64,000 bases of DNA from Monocercomonoides exilis (Eukaryota; Preaxostyla; Oxymonadida; Polymastigidae). Positions 11,470 to 21,915 of the stretch are shown here, piece by piece (the first letter of the stretch is position 1; every line of letters begins with the position of its first letter). The translations under genes and the position numbers were made by a program. Below the pieces are notes generated by a model. It worked only from the letters and a program-made list of their open reading frames with translations. It was not told where the DNA came from and ran no database searches. The DNA lies in the NCBI GenBank assembly GCA_001643675.2, contig LSRY02000012.1:746501-810500 (forward strand). The letters are read 5' to 3'.

Positions 11470-12000
11470 GGTGATAATTTTTGAAATCATAACTTTTTTC
11501 GGGGTGTTTCTAATTCCAAAATTTTGTTTCTTGGAAGAGGAATTATTCTTTTGAAGGAAAAAATACCATAATAATTTATTCAAAAAAAAAACGATATTCG
11601 AGAACATATGGGGCAAAATATTTTGCTTCAAGTATTTTCAGAAAAAAATTATGAACATTTCATTGACTTTTTGTGGTCAAAAAACACAAAAAAAATGAGA
11701 CCATTTTTTGACATTCGTAAAATGTTGGAAAACTTTATATTTTGATTTCAACGATATCTGTTTACGGATATGAAAATCAAATTTGTTTTGAAATCTGAGA
11801 AAGCGAAATAAAATCATGAGTGAAGCAATTTTTCTATACCTCGTGCATAAAAAGCTTGAAGGTCCGTATTTTCCCCCATATTTTAAAAGACAATCTTTTG
11901 AGCTACTATTACTTTTCAATATCGATTAATCTGCATTTTAAGAAAAGACTCAGACCGAAAATTTTGATAGAAAAAATATGAATTCAAAAATAATAACCCA
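11470..12000. mobile_element. MITE family A copy, interrupted by a family B copy
   Basis: The left end GGTGATAATTTTTGAAATCA is preceded by TA at 11468-11469. The right end, read on the other strand, is TGGGTTATTATTTTTGAATT and is followed by TA at 12001-12002. These are the terminal inverted repeats of a family seen at seven places in the window. Bases 11609-11878 inside it are a separate family B element, so the uninterrupted element would be about 260 bp. No coding capacity is evident. Confidence 0.65.
11609..11878 (-). mobile_element. MITE family B copy (270 bp), nested
   Basis: Bounded by TGGGGCAAAATATT and AATACGG..TTTTCCCCCA read in, with TA on both sides, as expected for a Tc1/mariner-type target. 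Four other copies occur at 28607, 55028, 56674 and 59913. A reading frame across three copies encodes similar peptides with KYG and NKFDFHIRKQ, but the other two copies carry frame-disrupting indels. I therefore read it as repeat DNA rather than a gene. Confidence 0.7.
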
Positions 12001-12169
12001 TATCGAAAACAAAAATTTGAAACATCCAGAATATGTTGAAGAAATTTTTTCAAATGACTGTTGTTAATCCCCATCTGTTGCTTGAAAGTACAAAAAGCAT
12101 TCATATATATACATACAAATACAAATTCACACACACATGCAAATCTCATTTTCTTTTGTTTCAATCATT

Positions 12170-12350
12170 CATTCTGGTTAATACTCCACAAGAACCACTT
12201 GGCATGAAAAGTTTTCTCTGCTCTCATGTCATCGTCCTTCAAAACACACTGAAATACTCAGACACTGCACTCTCACCTTTAGGCTCTGCCTCAACACAAA
12301 TTGCATCAGTCATCGTCATCAATGCTGCGCCTTCCGGAAACCCCTAAAAA
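12170..12350 (-). pseudogene. Possible relic of the pseudokinase tail gene
   Basis: A short GC-richer patch. Read on the minus strand it gives a peptide containing VEAEPKGESAVSEYF, reminiscent of the GEYEAETVGEKIKNGESAVV segment of the pseudokinase gene at 21916-25681. The nucleotide resemblance to about 21960-22080 is patchy. No open gene surrounds it. This is a weak call. Confidence 0.25.
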
Positions 12351-12374
12351 ATCACACGTTTCATACCAATGCGG

Positions 12375-15074
12375 CGAGATATAATCTAATTGACAGACGA
12401 GTTGAGCAAAAATGCAAATAGCTTTTGAAAAGCACTCTTTTTCTAATTATTTTAAAATTATTGTTATTTGGCGAAACTTCGTCTGTCATGTTCAGTTTTA
12501 AAAATGTTAAAAATAAAAAAAAATGGGTGAGATAATCAATTTTATATTTATAATTCCGTATCTCTTTATATAGCTTACAAAAATTAATGAACTCTGCTGT
12601 CTGTATGTTAATTTTTGTTGTTTATTTGTTTTTATCAATCTTTATTAAAAATATTTTATTTTTAGTGGGTTAATTTCTATCATTATTAAAGCACTTTCAT
12701 TATCACCATGCACCGATTAATATGGAAAGTGAAATGTTGAATATGCTTAAATATTTGTCAAATAGATATTTGAGGTGTGCTGTAATTTTTTCTGTTTGTT
12801 ATTTTGATTTTTTTTATTGAAGAAACAATATTTCGTATGACGATTTCGGAGCAGAAGAGAATTGAATCAAATTAATGAAAAAATGAATTTAATGATTGAT
12901 GCAATTTGCCGAAACAAATTCATTGTTATTTGCGATCAAAGCTGAGTTAACAGAAACAGCGTTGTGATTGAAATGATTAAATCTTCTGTTGAACGTTTTC
13001 TGTTTATATTGAAATAGGCTTGAAAATGGAAAGAGATGAAAAATGAATGCACACATTCAATTTGCAATTCGTTGTTGAAAAAAGTTTCGAGCATAAATTC
13101 GTTGATAAGAAAGATAGATGCTAAGAATTAATAACTGACAAACGACATTCGCATTTTCTTTGAATACATAAACTAATTCATCATTTCAGCCAAATTGCTA
13201 GAAATTTGATTTTTCAAATAGCTGCTTTAAACATTGCAGAAATCGAAGTTGTACTGATAATTAATCCGAAACAAAAGCAACAGATGACATAGCAATATCA
13301 TCATTTTTTTTGTTTGTTTCTCCAATGAGATAATTTCAGTGAATGCTTTTATTTTACAAATATATTTTCAAACGAGATGGTACAACTGAGAAATCAAATA
13401 CATAAAAATTATTCAAACTTTTGTTTTTACAGCTATGAAACATAATTAAAAATGAAAACTGGAACTCATTTAATTGTTAATAAAGCGATTCTGAAATTTT
13501 ACATCTAAAAATGATTTTTTTCCGATGAAACATTCAAAAACAAAAAGTGATTTAGAATTTGTTCTTGATCAATGGATTTCAAAAACATGTCATCAAAGGA
13601 ATTAATGAAATCTCCAGCATTCAATAAGTCTCAATCTCTATCGTCTCTGCTTCTCGTTGCAGTTTTTATGAAATAAAAACATGCACTGATTATATCTCTG
13701 TTGCTGTCCTTTTTTGCTTGAATAGTCTGAACATCGTTTCCAACTTGTCCATTATTCTTATTATTCTACAATCAAGCGAAGAAAATTCGAAAAGCTTTTA
13801 TTTGGATCCATCAAATGATCGTTTTTGCTTCATTCCATTTTCCTTTTCTCTTCAAATCAACTTTTTTAGATCATTTTCTCTTTCTGAATCTTGAACAATA
13901 TGCATCACATTCACAATGACTTCTTTAAAGCTTTTGTCAGAGTCAAATCTGTAAAATGATAAACGGCAAACAGATTGATATTTCAGTGTTGAAAGATTTC
14001 TATTTTCCTGATGATATTAACTGATTTTTTTGTATTTATTCATGTTTAATTCTTTTGATTCTCTCTTAAAAAACGATTGAGAAAAAATATTTGAAATATC
14101 AAAAACGAATGGAAATGCTTGCACTTGTTATATAATGATGTGACTCAATTCGAATAAAACTACCTGCACTTCCTTTAAAACTTCATCGGTTATCTCTTTG
14201 TTAAGCATCTTTTTGAAAACAAAGCACATAAATGCAAAAGACTTCCTCTGCTGAATCGTCATCACACAGTCAATGATATTTTTTTTATAAAGATCAATCG
14301 AAGTTTTTCATCCATTCCTTTTTCGATTTTCATTTTCTTTAATAATCATATCCTGTATCCTTTTGTTCAATGAAGATTTTCCAAAGCTGTCGATTCACAA
14401 ACTTTTCAATGCTTTGCAATATCAAATGTCCTTCTGCAAAGCAGCAGCTTTCTTCAATGATATTTTCTTTTTGTCGAGCATTCTGAAATTTTCTTTGAAA
14501 AGTTACAACCTTTGAAGCGGTGTTGAGTTCATTTCTAATCATTATTAGAATACTTTCCATCAAACTTATTAACATTACATAAAGCTCAAAAAACACAAAG
14601 CCCAACAAATTATAAATAATGTGTATTCTATCATAAATATCCAAATAACAAACAGAAAAAATTACAGCACACCTCAAATATCTATTTGACAAATATTTAA
14701 GCATATTCAACATTTCACTTTCCATATTAATCGGTGCAGGGTGATAATGAAAGTGCTTTAATAATGATAGAAATTAACCCACTAAAAATAAAATATTTTT
14801 AATAAAGATTGATAAAAACAAATAAACAACAAAAATTAACATACAGACAGCAGAGTTCATTAATTTTTGTAAGCTATATAAAGAGATACGGAATTATAAA
14901 TATAAAATTGATTATCTCACCCATTTTTTTTTATTTTTAACATTTTTAAAACTGAACATGACAGACGAAGTTTCGCCAAATAACAATAATTTTAAAATAA
15001 TTAGAAAAAGAGTGCTTTTCAAAAGCTATTTGCATTTTTGCTCAACTCGTCTGTCAATTAGATTATATCTCGCC
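12375..15074. mobile_element. 2.7-kb foldback element with ~430-bp inverted arms
   Basis: Bases 12375-12804 are the near-perfect reverse complement of 14643-15074, with only small indels. The arms enclose ~1.84 kb of AT-rich DNA. The outer ends read GGCGAGATATAATCTAATTG. I see no clear target-site duplication. The start of a minus-strand ORF (14339-14725) lies in the right arm and is duplicated in the left arm, where it stops soon after the arm ends. No transposase is recognisable inside, so it is probably non-autonomous or a remnant. Confidence 0.75.
14339..14725 (-). CDS. Uncharacterised 128-residue ORF inside the foldback element
   Basis: ATG at 14725 lies in the right inverted arm; the frame runs out of the arm into the unique centre and stops at 14339. 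The product is Leu/Ile-rich with a hydrophobic stretch around residues 25-60, then charged. I recognise no family. It is the longest frame in the element, but AT-rich DNA gives such ORFs by chance. Confidence 0.3.
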   Translation of the reverse strand: MESEMLNMLKYLSNRYLRCAVIFSVCYLDIYDRIHIIYNLLGFVFFELYVMLISLMESILIMIRNELNTASKVVTFQRKFQNARQKENIIEESCCFAEGHLILQSIEKFVNRQLWKIFIEQKDTGYDY

Positions 15075-15772
15075 TTTTTTGGCAATCGCATCATATCTTT
15101 GATATGCAGCAAATAACTTTCGCTTTATTAGAAGGCTTCAACAGATGGCAAGCCATTTTGCAGCATTAACCATGAAAAGTTGACAGCGAACGTATCCTGA
15201 AAAAGCAGTGAACTTTTTATAAAACTGTAAATTACTCAATATCATATGAAACGATTCTGAATAAAACATGAAAATCAAGCATTCTGCATTCGAAAAATCT
15301 TCTAACATTTTCATTAGGATTCACATATATGAGATTAAGAAAAAAAACTCAAATGATTTTCCTGGAATTTTATCGAAAATAAATGATGTTTGATAAATAG
15401 ATTCCAATGTCAAATCACGCACAAATAATCATTTTGAGAATATTACAAGCAATGGAATTGTTTTTGATTTTCATGGTTATTTTCGAGAGACTCCCAATAT
15501 TTGTTACGCTTTTTCTGAGTTAATGATTGTAAAAACTTTTCCACTTTACGGCAAAGTATTTTTCGGTTCATCGCATTCAAGTGATGAGATGCAAGACATA
15601 ATGTTTGTGATTTTATTTTTTTGTCAATACGAAAATTTATTTTCATCGCGATTGATAGATTTGTTCAGAGTAGTGAAAATTCATCTCAATCAGGACAAAC
15701 TGAAATTAATGCGAAAGAAAACTGTTTAATAATTGAATCAAATGAATAGGTCCGCATTCTTCAGAAGAATCG

Positions 15773-16296
15773 ATGATTTTTTCTCCAATAAAACGGAAAA
15801 ATGCTGCGATTCATCAAGATCATGATTCTCTAACTGAAAGAAGGGTGAATTCAATAGACAGCGAAAAAACGTGTTCTTCTCCATTTTTCAAATCTTCTCC
15901 AACATCTTCGCAGGTTTTGAATTTTGAAAGAAATTCTCAAATCCCAGATTTTCAAATCATATCATCGAAATCAAGAAAGAGACAGAAAAAGAGTAACCAA
16001 CCTGATTTTGAATCGTCATGAAAGAAAAAAGATACACAAATTTCCAGTTAAGAAGAGCAAACTTTATGTTCAGATGAAAGTGAAGATGAAGAAGAACATT
16101 ACGGCTTATTGTTTGATGGATTTCTAAAAGAAAAAGAGGATGAACATCTTCGAATTTCAAAAGAAACAGTTATCGAATTGATAAATTTGTTTTCATCTCA
16201 CATAAGCAAAGTTCCGAAAAGAGGGCAAAAGAAAATTCTTTCCATTCACGATCAATTGGTTGTTTTCTTAGAATGGTTATCAAGCAAAACGGCATA
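15773..16296 (+). pseudogene. PIF/Harbinger-like transposase, 5' half (split by insertion)
   Basis: Frames at 15773-16021 and 16109-16296 encode a Ser-rich N-terminus, then an acidic stretch and a helical segment ending VFLEWLSSKTA. The pieces need frameshifts to join. At 16296 the reading frame is cut by the 9.9-kb element. Across the insertion the peptide resumes at 26203 as YASKTTVKNIAGFLGL, and the later part carries the DDE triad. The role is inferred from that downstream half: a DDE_Tnp_4 (PIF/Harbinger or IS5-like) transposase. It is dead both by insertion and by frame lesions. Confidence 0.6.
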
Positions 16297-16983
16297 GGTG
16301 TATTTAAGGTCCTTTTCCAATTCTTGATTATTCTTTTAAACATTATGATAAATAAAAAGTAGAATTAATAATAAAACATTTGTATGGACTGGAATTTTGA
16401 AATTCTTTTTGATCCTTGAGAAAAAACTAATTTTTAAAATGACCCATAAATATGAGTATTTTTTTCAAAATTTTAATAAAAATTGATAATTTTGAAACAA
16501 AAAATAGATGAAATGTTATTAATTGTAATATTGTTCAATTTAAATAATAAAAATTTGATTAATAAAACAAAACAAAACAAATAAATAAATAAAAATATTT
16601 TGTTCAATCTTTCCATTATATTTTAAATATCCAGAAAATAAGAAATTTGTTTCTTTCGTCAAGAATTGAACCCCAGCTTGTAAATCTGAGACAAATCAAA
16701 TGTTTAGAAATATTATTAAAGTGTGCAATTAAAGATTATAAAAATTTCATTCTATCCTTAATGAATTTTGTTTATGATTTTTAAGCTGATCAATTTTGTG
16801 CAGTTTGAGGATATTAATGTTATGCCGTGATGATCTTGAATTAAGAAACGCTGGTGAGGCCAACAAAGTTTGAATTTCATATGAATTAACTTATTTGTAG
16901 AATATTTTAACGATTTTCATTATATTTTTATTAATTTTCTTCTGAAATAAGAGAGAATGCAAAATGCAAGAAGATATTTATTT
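16297..16983 (+). repeat. Left terminal inverted repeat of the 9.9-kb element
   Basis: It pairs with 25514-26202. The outermost ~100 bp differ at about one base. A central AT-rich part near 16500-16620 is diverged, and the inner ~350 bp are again nearly identical. The inner part contains a candidate first exon (ATG at 16817) of the beta-helix gene family and a candidate intron. Confidence 0.85.
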
Positions 16984-19250
16984 AAGCAACAACAACTGCA
17001 CAAGAAAAGGAGAAGAAGTATATTTGGTAGCAAAAAAGAGGAGATTCGAATCTAGATTTGTGGGAATGAAGTTCAATGCAAACGCAACAAAATGGGAAAC
17101 TATATTTACATTGAATACATCAACATCACATCCCAGATCAATATGCGCTAAGCATGAAGTCCTTGATCTTATCATGTGGACATCTTCAATGTATGAAATA
17201 CATATTTAATGTTTTATTAACAAAGTATATTGCTCAAATTTCAGAAATAACAACAACCAGTTGAAGTTTCACATTCAAGAGATGCAGTTTGGCAGAGCGT
17301 TCATTTGGTGAATCTTCATGGTGATGGCTTCTTCTGTTTTGTGTGAAAGCAGCAACTTAACAAATATTGTGAACATAGGAAGCGGTGAAGGAGGTGTTGC
17401 AAGTGTGACATTAAGAAATGAAGAAGATTTGATCATTAATTCAACAAATGCATCATCTTGTTCACTTTCATCAGGCAATGGAAAAGGAGGGTTTTTGTAT
17501 TTGGAATGTCAAAATTGTTTGGATGAAAAACCATTTATTTTTGATGTGAGTGTCACTTTTGAGAACAGCAATGCAGTCATAGGAAAGAATGTGTTCATTT
17601 TGGGAAAGGATTTTAATTTTTCTGTTACGACTTTAGCATTCAGATATGATTACTCATCAATGACAGGCGATAACAATTTGTTTGTAGGAAGTGATAGTTA
17701 TCATTCGAATAAAGATTTGTTCATGTTCCTCGTTCCATACAACTCAATGGAGATATTTATTTCATCAGAAGGATTTGATGTTGCAAGATGTGGAAGTGAA
17801 GAAGAGCCGTGCTTCACAACGTGGAAAGGGATGAAAAACATGAAAAAGGAGGAGAATGCAACGATTAGTGTTAGGGTTGTGATGATTGTTGACTGTCAGA
17901 TTGGAGGTGAAGAAAGCAAGGAAGGAAGTGGATCTTTGGTGGTTGATATGTGGATGGTGAGCGTGAAATTCATGGAGATTCAGAAGGAGAGCGTATTTGT
18001 GAGAGGGACTGAGTTTTATGAAGGAGTGATTCTGAGGGAGGAGAAGGGGTAGTTGTTGGGGAGAAGTGGATAAAGATGGAAATGAGTGGGATCACGATAA
18101 AACGATGTAAGATAAGAATGGGGAGCGGGGTTGTTGCAAAACGAGGAAAGAGATTCAGAGTGTGATACGATCAAATGTTCTCACTGTGCGGATCTATAGA
18201 AGTGGATGGAGGGTCATTGAAGTGTGAGGTTGCAGAAGGAGGGGTGGTTGTTGTTGAGAGCAGCACATTTGAAGGATGCTCGGCAAAGGAAAATGAAGAG
18301 AAAGGAGGAGAGATATTCATAAATGCTGTTGGAGAGAGCTGCTAATATTGCTTTGTGGTGAAGGGGTGTGTGTTTGAGAGAAACAGGGCAGGGGAAGGGA
18401 CATATATGTTTGTGGCATGAGAGGATTTGAATGCAACAATCCTTCCGAAACGGTTTGAGATAAAGCTTGTGGGCGAAGATAGGGTGAGCAAAGTGGAGCT
18501 GTGAGGGAGGGATAATGGAAGATTTGCAAGGGAGAGTGTTGACTTGCTTCTGTTTCTGGTGAAGTCCAGCGGAGATGAGGTGCATGTGTCGGAAGGGAGC
18601 GGGATGGATGTTCTGGGGTGCGGGAAAGAGGAGATTGCATGTGGCACGCTTTGGTGTGGGATTGGACATCTGAAGGAAGAGAGTGGGCAAGAAGAGCAGA
18701 AGGTTGTGGTGAGCGACAGATGTGTGGTGAGTGACTGCTTTGTGTTTGAGCGAGGAACAATGATATGTGGGCCTGAGGCAGAAGAAGCAAAACAGGCGAA
18801 GATGAGTGTTGAATGGGAGCTGAAGAGCAATGGATGTGAAGCTGTGATGTGGAGTGGTGAGCACCTGAGTGTGGGGATGTTTGTGATAAGTCTTCCGCAG
18901 GTGTTTGGAAGTGGGCAAAGCATGGTTCTGGGAACAGAAGGTGGGGTGGTGAATGTGTTGAATGTGGGGTTTGAGTGGAGAGAGAGTGGGGTTGTTGCAT
19001 ACAGGATTGTGAGCACGCTGAATGGGATGCTGAATGTACAGAACTGCTCAGTCAGGGGAGCATCGTTTGAGAAGGTGCCATTTGCTGTGCATTCGAGTGT
19101 GGTTGTGGAGAGCTTTGAGGGGGATAGAGTTTGAGTTAAGTGAAGAGGAGAAGGTTGTGCTGAGAAGCACAAGAGAAAGAGGATGTAGTTGTTTTGAGAC
19201 ACAAAAAAGGAGGGTTTGTGAGTATGTGTGGAGGTTAGAGAGATAAAACA
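16817..19250 (+). pseudogene. Decayed beta-helix surface-protein gene
   Basis: The start is shared with the intact gene on the other side of the element. The conserved second-exon start at 16954 hits a stop near 16981. Further in, 17318-18052 and 18544-19134 encode recognisable family segments: GKGGFLYLECQNC, FVGSDSYHSNKDLFMFL, DVARCGSEEEPCFT, then GMDVLGCGKEEIACGTLWCG. These match FVGKEGIYEEMDLRVFL and DTLGCGSDEFPCYS in the intact gene. Frames are joined only through stops and shifts. No TM or kinase part is found before 19250. The stretch is G-rich on this strand, unlike its AT-rich surroundings. It is a pseudogene of a paralogue, oriented toward the intact copy. Confidence 0.75.
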
Positions 19251-19790
19251 GTTTCAGGAAAGGAACATCAAAGAACGATGTTTGAAGAAGAACTGATTTG
19301 AGTTCGTATTTGTGAAAAAAATAGTGGATGAAAGTTGTGTTATAATAATCTGGGTTGTTTGATGAAGGGTGTGGAGTAAGAGAGTGATGTGGACACGGGT
19401 GAAAAGAAACTGGAAAAGAAAAAAGGAGAGGAAAGTTTGTGAAGTGAGAAGATGAGGCGAAACTTAATTTAATTAATGGTGAGATGATGGTTGTTTTGGG
19501 AAGAACTTGATTTCCAGTTTGTTTTCTGAAACAACAACAATCATGTTGTTTGAGAATGAGAAAATTGTGGTTGAGTGATTGTATTCAATCTGATTGTTAT
19601 TGCAATATGGATATTCAAATAGAATAATTGAATTTCAGTTCAATAAATGCAATTCCAACAATTAGCAAAGAATCTTTTCACATGTTTTGACAAATTTGAT
19701 GATAAACAAAAAAAGATAATTTGTAATTTAATTGCATTGTTTGAACATCGTTTAAAAGTGATGTGAAATAAAGTGTTGTGATAAATTTAT

Positions 19791-21356
19791 CTACAAACTA
19801 ATAGGATATTGCTCGGTTCCAATATTTGTTGATTTGATGAAACTTCTAAGAATTTTTCGATTTTGAATTGTATTTGTTTTTTCTTTTTCTTTTTTCTCCA
19901 TCTCCTCAATTGTTGTTTCCTTTTTTTCACAAAACAGTTTTGATTCAAGAATTAAAGTTTCAATCTGTTGATTCTCTGTAATTTTCACGAATCTACCATT
20001 TTTTGATCTGTTTCTAATATTTCTTTTTTTTCTAACAGTCTTTGTTTCAAAATCTGAGATGGTTTCTTCTTCTTCTTCTTTTTCTTCTTCTCCTTCCTCC
20101 ACTTCTTCCACTTCTTTCTTTTCTTTCTCTTCTTCCACTTCTTTCTCTTCTTTCTCTTCTTTCTCTTCTTTCTCTTCTTTCTCTTCTTTCTCTTCTTTCT
20201 CGTCTTCATCATCAATTTTTCTTCTTTTTAAAAATTCAGTTTTATTTGTTTCAATCAATTTCTTCGTTAACCTTTTTTTCTTAAGAACTTCATCCAGCTC
20301 AGTTTCATCGACCATTTCATAATCTCTTCTTTTTTTCATTTCCTCTTTTTTCAAATAATAAGATGATAATTTGAATTTTCTTTCTTTATTCAAAACACTT
20401 AACATATTTTCAGCACTATCGTTGTAAGCACGAAGAAAAACATCCAAATTTTTCTTATCAATCTTTGATAATTCTTTCATGAATGCAGTTGGAGAAAGTC
20501 GATTGTTGTATCTGTATTGAAACTCGTAAACATATTCCTTTGTCTTTAAATATGTTCTCCCTCGTTTTGGAATATGATTTTTCAAATGAGACCAGATGCT
20601 TTCAATAGTCTGCGTGTAAACTTTTGGATTTTCTGGTTTTACAAAATTAAGAGTGTGATTTACGCTGTCTATAGTGAAGCCATTTTCACTTACGCAATTA
20701 TACGCTGACCACTTATCAGACATTATTGTTGATGATCTTTCAATGTTTTTTTTTACGAAGTAGAAAATTGTATCTGCTTTTCTATCAGGAAGAAATTCAA
20801 CAATCAATCTTTGAGGTTTTCCTTTTTCCTTTCTTTCGATGACACCCCATAACCACTGCTGTTCTGTGCACCTCCCCACTCCGTTTTTTCTTTTGTGTAT
20901 TAAAGTTTCATCAATTTCAACAATACGATTATTACCAACTTTTTCCATTTTGCTCGTTTCAAAAAAGCAACATATTCTTCTCATCTTTTCATTAAATTTC
21001 ACAACAGTTTTGTTTGCAACATTCAGCTCGAAAGTGACTTCCTTTATTGAATGCTTGTACCAAAAATGATATAAAAGAGATACAATTTTCATTGGTGATA
21101 AGTGAAATTCCATGAATATAGAATTATAACTCCAACTAAAAATTTTTCCACATTTTGAACATTTGTAGGCATAGAAATCGTTTTCCTTTTTGTGTTGTTT
21201 CAGCTCCATCATTCTGTCGCATTTCCAACATTTCCTATTTTTTCTGATTAATCCGTATTTTGATAGCAATTCAACTGCAAGATGATTTTTATTGTTTGAT
21301 CGAATTAAAAACTCACTGAAAGTTGGTTCTTCTTCGAATATTTCGTTCTCGCTCAT
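19791..21356 (-). CDS. IS1595/Merlin-type (ISXO2-like) DDE transposase
   Basis: 521 residues from ATG at 21356 in one open exon. An N-terminal zinc ribbon has CWKC (C43, C46) and CSKC (C66, C69). The catalytic core has Asp149 in VEIDETLIHKRK, Asp214 in IMSDKWSAYN and Glu252 in TQTIESIWSHLKNHIPKRG. This is the DDE arrangement and IESIWSHLK signature of the ISXO2-like/Merlin superfamily. The C-terminal ~190 residues are unusual: basic patches around a Lys/Glu repeat (GAAGAGAAA-type tandem repeats at 20070-20210), perhaps variable in length. The core looks intact, so the enzyme could be active. It would act in the nucleus on the ends of its element. It lies between the two cargo genes. Confidence 0.85.
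   Translation of the reverse strand: MSENEIFEEEPTFSEFLIRSNNKNHLAVELLSKYGLIRKNRKCWKCDRMMELKQHKKENDFYAYKCSKCGKIFSWSYNSIFMEFHLSPMKIVSLLYHFWYKHSIKEVTFELNVANKTVVKFNEKMRRICCFFETSKMEKVGNNRIVEIDETLIHKRKNGVGRCTEQQWLWGVIERKEKGKPQRLIVEFLPDRKADTIFYFVKKNIERSSTIMSDKWSAYNCVSENGFTIDSVNHTLNFVKPENPKVYTQTIESIWSHLKNHIPKRGRTYLKTKEYVYEFQYRYNNRLSPTAFMKELSKIDKKNLDVFLRAYNDSAENMLSVLNKERKFKLSSYYLKKEEMKKRRDYEMVDETELDEVLKKKRLTKKLIETNKTEFLKRRKIDDEDEKEEKEEKEEKEEKEEKEEKEVEEEKEKKEVEEVEEGEEEKEEEEETISDFETKTVRKKRNIRNRSKNGRFVKITENQQIETLILESKLFCEKKETTIEEMEKKEKEKTNTIQNRKILRSFIKSTNIGTEQYPISL
20058..20215. repeat. Short tandem repeat in the transposase tail
   Basis: TTCTTC/TCTTTC-type tandem units encode the Glu/Lys-rich tail of the transposase on the minus strand. 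Open frames appear on several strands here purely because of the repeat. Confidence 0.8.
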
Positions 21357-21915
21357 GTTTTTGAAAAAATTGTTCTGTAAATGATCAAAAATTCAAATAT
21401 TAAGATAATTATAATGGAAAATTTTCAAAAAAAGATGTCCATTTGGAATTTGAATTTTTTATTAATCTTTGCATAAAATATTAATATTTTTATTTAAAAA
21501 TTTGCATAATTTTTTTCATGGCCTCAATACAAAAAAACGAAAAAAAAATAATCAAAAACCAACATGATCACAGCGTTGTCTTCACTCATGAAAACAATGA
21601 GAACATTATTTCAAAAGATTAATCCTGTGTGATTATTGTGTTCTTTTATTTAAAAGTTTGAATTTGTTTTCCATTTTGTTAAATTTCAATTGTTTATTCA
21701 CACATGCATTCTCAATTATTTTCAAATATACTTATATACATTTGAATTATGTTTTTCATAGCTTTATTTTATCGTTCTGGTCTTTTTCCACAAGTATGGA
21801 AAGGAAAGAACATTTTCTTATATCCCTTTTTCAATCAGCGCTCCACACATGTGAAAATGCTCAAGTCATGCATTCTCTCTTTAAGACTCTGTCTCAACCA
21901 TTTTTGAATGAATCA

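Noticed and set aside
16655-16700. tRNA-like GGGTTCAATTCTT motif, repeated in the other TIR at about 25820
   Set aside because: Resembles a B box, but no acceptor stem, D-arm or anticodon arm can be folded around it. Its repetition is explained by the TIRs.
18214-19202. Three long minus-strand ORFs (227-286 codons) with Ser/His/Pro/Thr-rich products
   Set aside because: They are complements of the G-rich decayed beta-helix gene; the plus strand carries the recognisable family motifs.
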